NCBI GenBank assembly: GCA_013813955.1
Contig: JACCQW010000286.1
Location: 1-16,259, forward strand
DNA: 16,259 nucleotides
Source: Solirubrobacterales bacterium
GTDB taxonomy: Bacteria; Actinomycetota; Thermoleophilia; Solirubrobacterales; Solirubrobacteraceae
Direction of reading: 5' to 3'
The translations under genes were made by a program, and so were the position numbers. Below, one piece after another: positions 14,898-16,259 of the stretch; positions within the stretch are counted from its first letter, which is position 1; each line of letters opens with the position of its first letter. The notes beneath the pieces are model-generated. The model searched no databases, was not told the DNA's origin, and was given only the letters and a program-made list of their open reading frames with translations.

Positions 14898-16256
14898 ATG
14901 TCTGAGCTGCCCACCGCCGCCGTCATCGGCGCCGGCTGTTCCGGCATCGCCGCCGCCAAGGCCCTGCACGAACGGGGGATCGAGTTCGACTGCTACGAGG
15001 CATCCGACAGCGTCGGCGGCAACTGGGTCTTCGGCAACCGCAACAACATGTCCTCGGCCTACCGCACGCTGCACATCAACACCTCGCGCGACCGCATGGA
15101 GTACACGGACTTCCCCATGCCGAAGTCCTATCCGGACTTCCCCCACCACAGCCAGATCGCCGAGTACTTCGACGCCTACGTCGACCACTTCGGCTTTCGC
15201 GACCGCATCCGCTTCGACACCCCCGTGAAGCACGCCGGTCGCGAGGGCGACGAGACGTGGACGCTGACGCTCCCCGGCGGCGAGACGCGCCGCTACGACG
15301 CGCTGCTCGTGGCCAACGGCCACCACTGGGACGCGCGCTGGCCCGAGCCCGCCTTCCCCGGCGCGGAGGACTTCGAGGGCGAGCAGATCCACGCCCACGA
15401 CTACAAGGAGACCGACCAGCTCGCGGGCCGCAAGGTCGTCGTGCTGGGGATCGGCAACAGCGCGATGGACATCGCCGTCGACGCCAGCTACCACGCGGCG
15501 CAGACCCATCTCGCCGCCCGCCGCGGGGCCTGGATCATCCCCAAGTACCTCTTCGGCCGGCCGCTGGACCAGCTGTCGACGAACGCGCGCACCCCCTTCA
15601 AGGTCTTTCAGAAGAGCTTCGAGCTGATGATCAGGTCGCACGTCGGCCGCCCCGAGCGCTACGGGCTGCCCAAGCCCGACCACGGCATCGGCGAGGCGCA
15701 CCCGACGATCTCCGGGCGCATCCTGGACCGCATCGCCCACGGGGCGGTGGTGCCCAAGCCGAACATCGCGCGCCTGCACCCGCGCGAGGTGGAGTTCGCC
15801 GACGGCACGCGCGTGGAGGCCGACCTCGTCGTCTACTGCACCGGCTACCGGATCACGTTCCCGTTCTTCGACGCTGAGCTGGTCTCGGCGCCCGACAACC
15901 ACATCGAGCTGTTCCGCCGGGTCTTCCATCCGGACATCGACAACGTCGCGTTCATCGGTCTGCTACAGCCGCTGGGGGCGATCATGCCGCTCGCCGAGGC
16001 GCAGGGGCAGTGGCTGGCCGACTACCTGCGCGGCGAGTACCACCTGCCCCCGCGCGCCGAGCTGGTGGCCGGCATCCGCGCCGACCAGGAGGCGATGCGC
16101 AAGCGCTACGTGGCCTCCAAGCGCCACACGATCCAGGTCGACTTCGACCGCTACCTGCTCGACCTCGAGCGGGAGCGCCGCCGCGGGGCGCAGCGCGCCC
16201 GCGCGGCCGGCTTCGGCCTGCCGGTGCCCCCGCGGGCGGAGACGGTCGCGGCGTGA
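14898..16256 (+). CDS. Flavin-containing monooxygenase (FMO family)
   Basis: A 452-residue class B flavoprotein monooxygenase, complete in the window. The FAD-binding Rossmann motif is GAGCSG (11-16). The FMO fingerprint FxGxxxHxxxY is seen at F159-Y169. The NADPH-binding motif GIGNSA lies at 184-189, and the CTGY motif near 314-317 completes the family pattern. FMOs use NADPH and O2 to oxygenate soft nucleophiles (N or S). Baeyer-Villiger enzymes carry a related but different fingerprint, FxGxxxHxxxW, so Tyr at the last position points to the FMO branch. The substrate is unknown. The ATG is preceded by GGAGG at 12 bases, rather far. A housekeeping promoter at 14826-14855 shows that this is a separate transcription unit. 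The protein has an Arg-rich C-terminal helix. It is probably cytosolic. Confidence 0.93.
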   Translation: MSELPTAAVIGAGCSGIAAAKALHERGIEFDCYEASDSVGGNWVFGNRNNMSSAYRTLHINTSRDRMEYTDFPMPKSYPDFPHHSQIAEYFDAYVDHFGFRDRIRFDTPVKHAGREGDETWTLTLPGGETRRYDALLVANGHHWDARWPEPAFPGAEDFEGEQIHAHDYKETDQLAGRKVVVLGIGNSAMDIAVDASYHAAQTHLAARRGAWIIPKYLFGRPLDQLSTNARTPFKVFQKSFELMIRSHVGRPERYGLPKPDHGIGEAHPTISGRILDRIAHGAVVPKPNIARLHPREVEFADGTRVEADLVVYCTGYRITFPFFDAELVSAPDNHIELFRRVFHPDIDNVAFIGLLQPLGAIMPLAEAQGQWLADYLRGEYHLPPRAELVAGIRADQEAMRKRYVASKRHTIQVDFDRYLLDLERERRRGAQRARAAGFGLPVPPRAETVAA

Positions 16257-16259
16257 GCG

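Overview
The window is about 16.3 kb of very GC-rich DNA (roughly 70% or more, with third codon positions almost all G or C). It looks like chromosome from a high-GC actinobacterium, possibly of the Solirubrobacterales/Thermoleophilia type. That lineage guess rests on general gene flavour (an actinobacterial-style SigF/SigB sigma factor, an ANTAR regulator, bacterial topoisomerase IB, a lysine-tailed Ku) and cannot be proven from sequence alone. No rRNA, tRNA, CRISPR array, transposase, integrase or phage gene was seen. Long shadow ORFs opposite the real genes are an effect of the base composition.

Left part (1-4119): the C-terminal end of a RecB-type nuclease/helicase converges on a leftward pair made of an ANTAR-domain regulator and a YihY/BrkB membrane protein. 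Divergent from these is a SigB/SigF-family sigma factor, coupled by a 1-base overlap to a HAD hydrolase and followed by a CsbD-like stress protein and a tiny proline-rich ORF. Middle part (4124-6725): a ferritin-like protein faces left. Facing right are Ku (non-homologous end joining) and, overlapping its stop codon, a complete type IB topoisomerase whose only credible start is CTG. Next (6741-7999) comes a leftward three-gene partner-switch operon: an RsbW-like anti-sigma kinase, a small protein that looks like a degenerate GHKL domain, and an RsbV-like STAS antagonist.

Right part (8000-16259): a 325-bp divergent intergenic region carries a good SigF/SigB-type promoter pointing at the rsb operon and a perfect 12-bp-stem hairpin. 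It is followed by the two glutamate synthase genes gltB and gltD, a GlsB/YeaQ small membrane protein, and a flavin-containing monooxygenase with a recognisable housekeeping promoter.

How it fits together: the sigma factor (2251-3042) and the RsbW/RsbV-like pair (6741-7999) are plausibly one partner-switching circuit. Two promoter-like sites with the same spacing, GGTT(T/G)-N15-GGGTA, lie upstream of csbD and of the rsb operon, which suggests that the sigma factor controls a stress gene and its own regulators. Ferritin, Ku and topoisomerase IB would add iron and DNA protection. The gltBD genes are ordinary nitrogen metabolism. The observations most worth checking are the CTG-started topoisomerase, the hairpin with a possible small RNA or attenuator in the rsb leader, a 28-codon upstream ORF with a perfect Shine-Dalgarno sequence in front of the ANTAR gene, and the degenerate third protein in the rsb operon.
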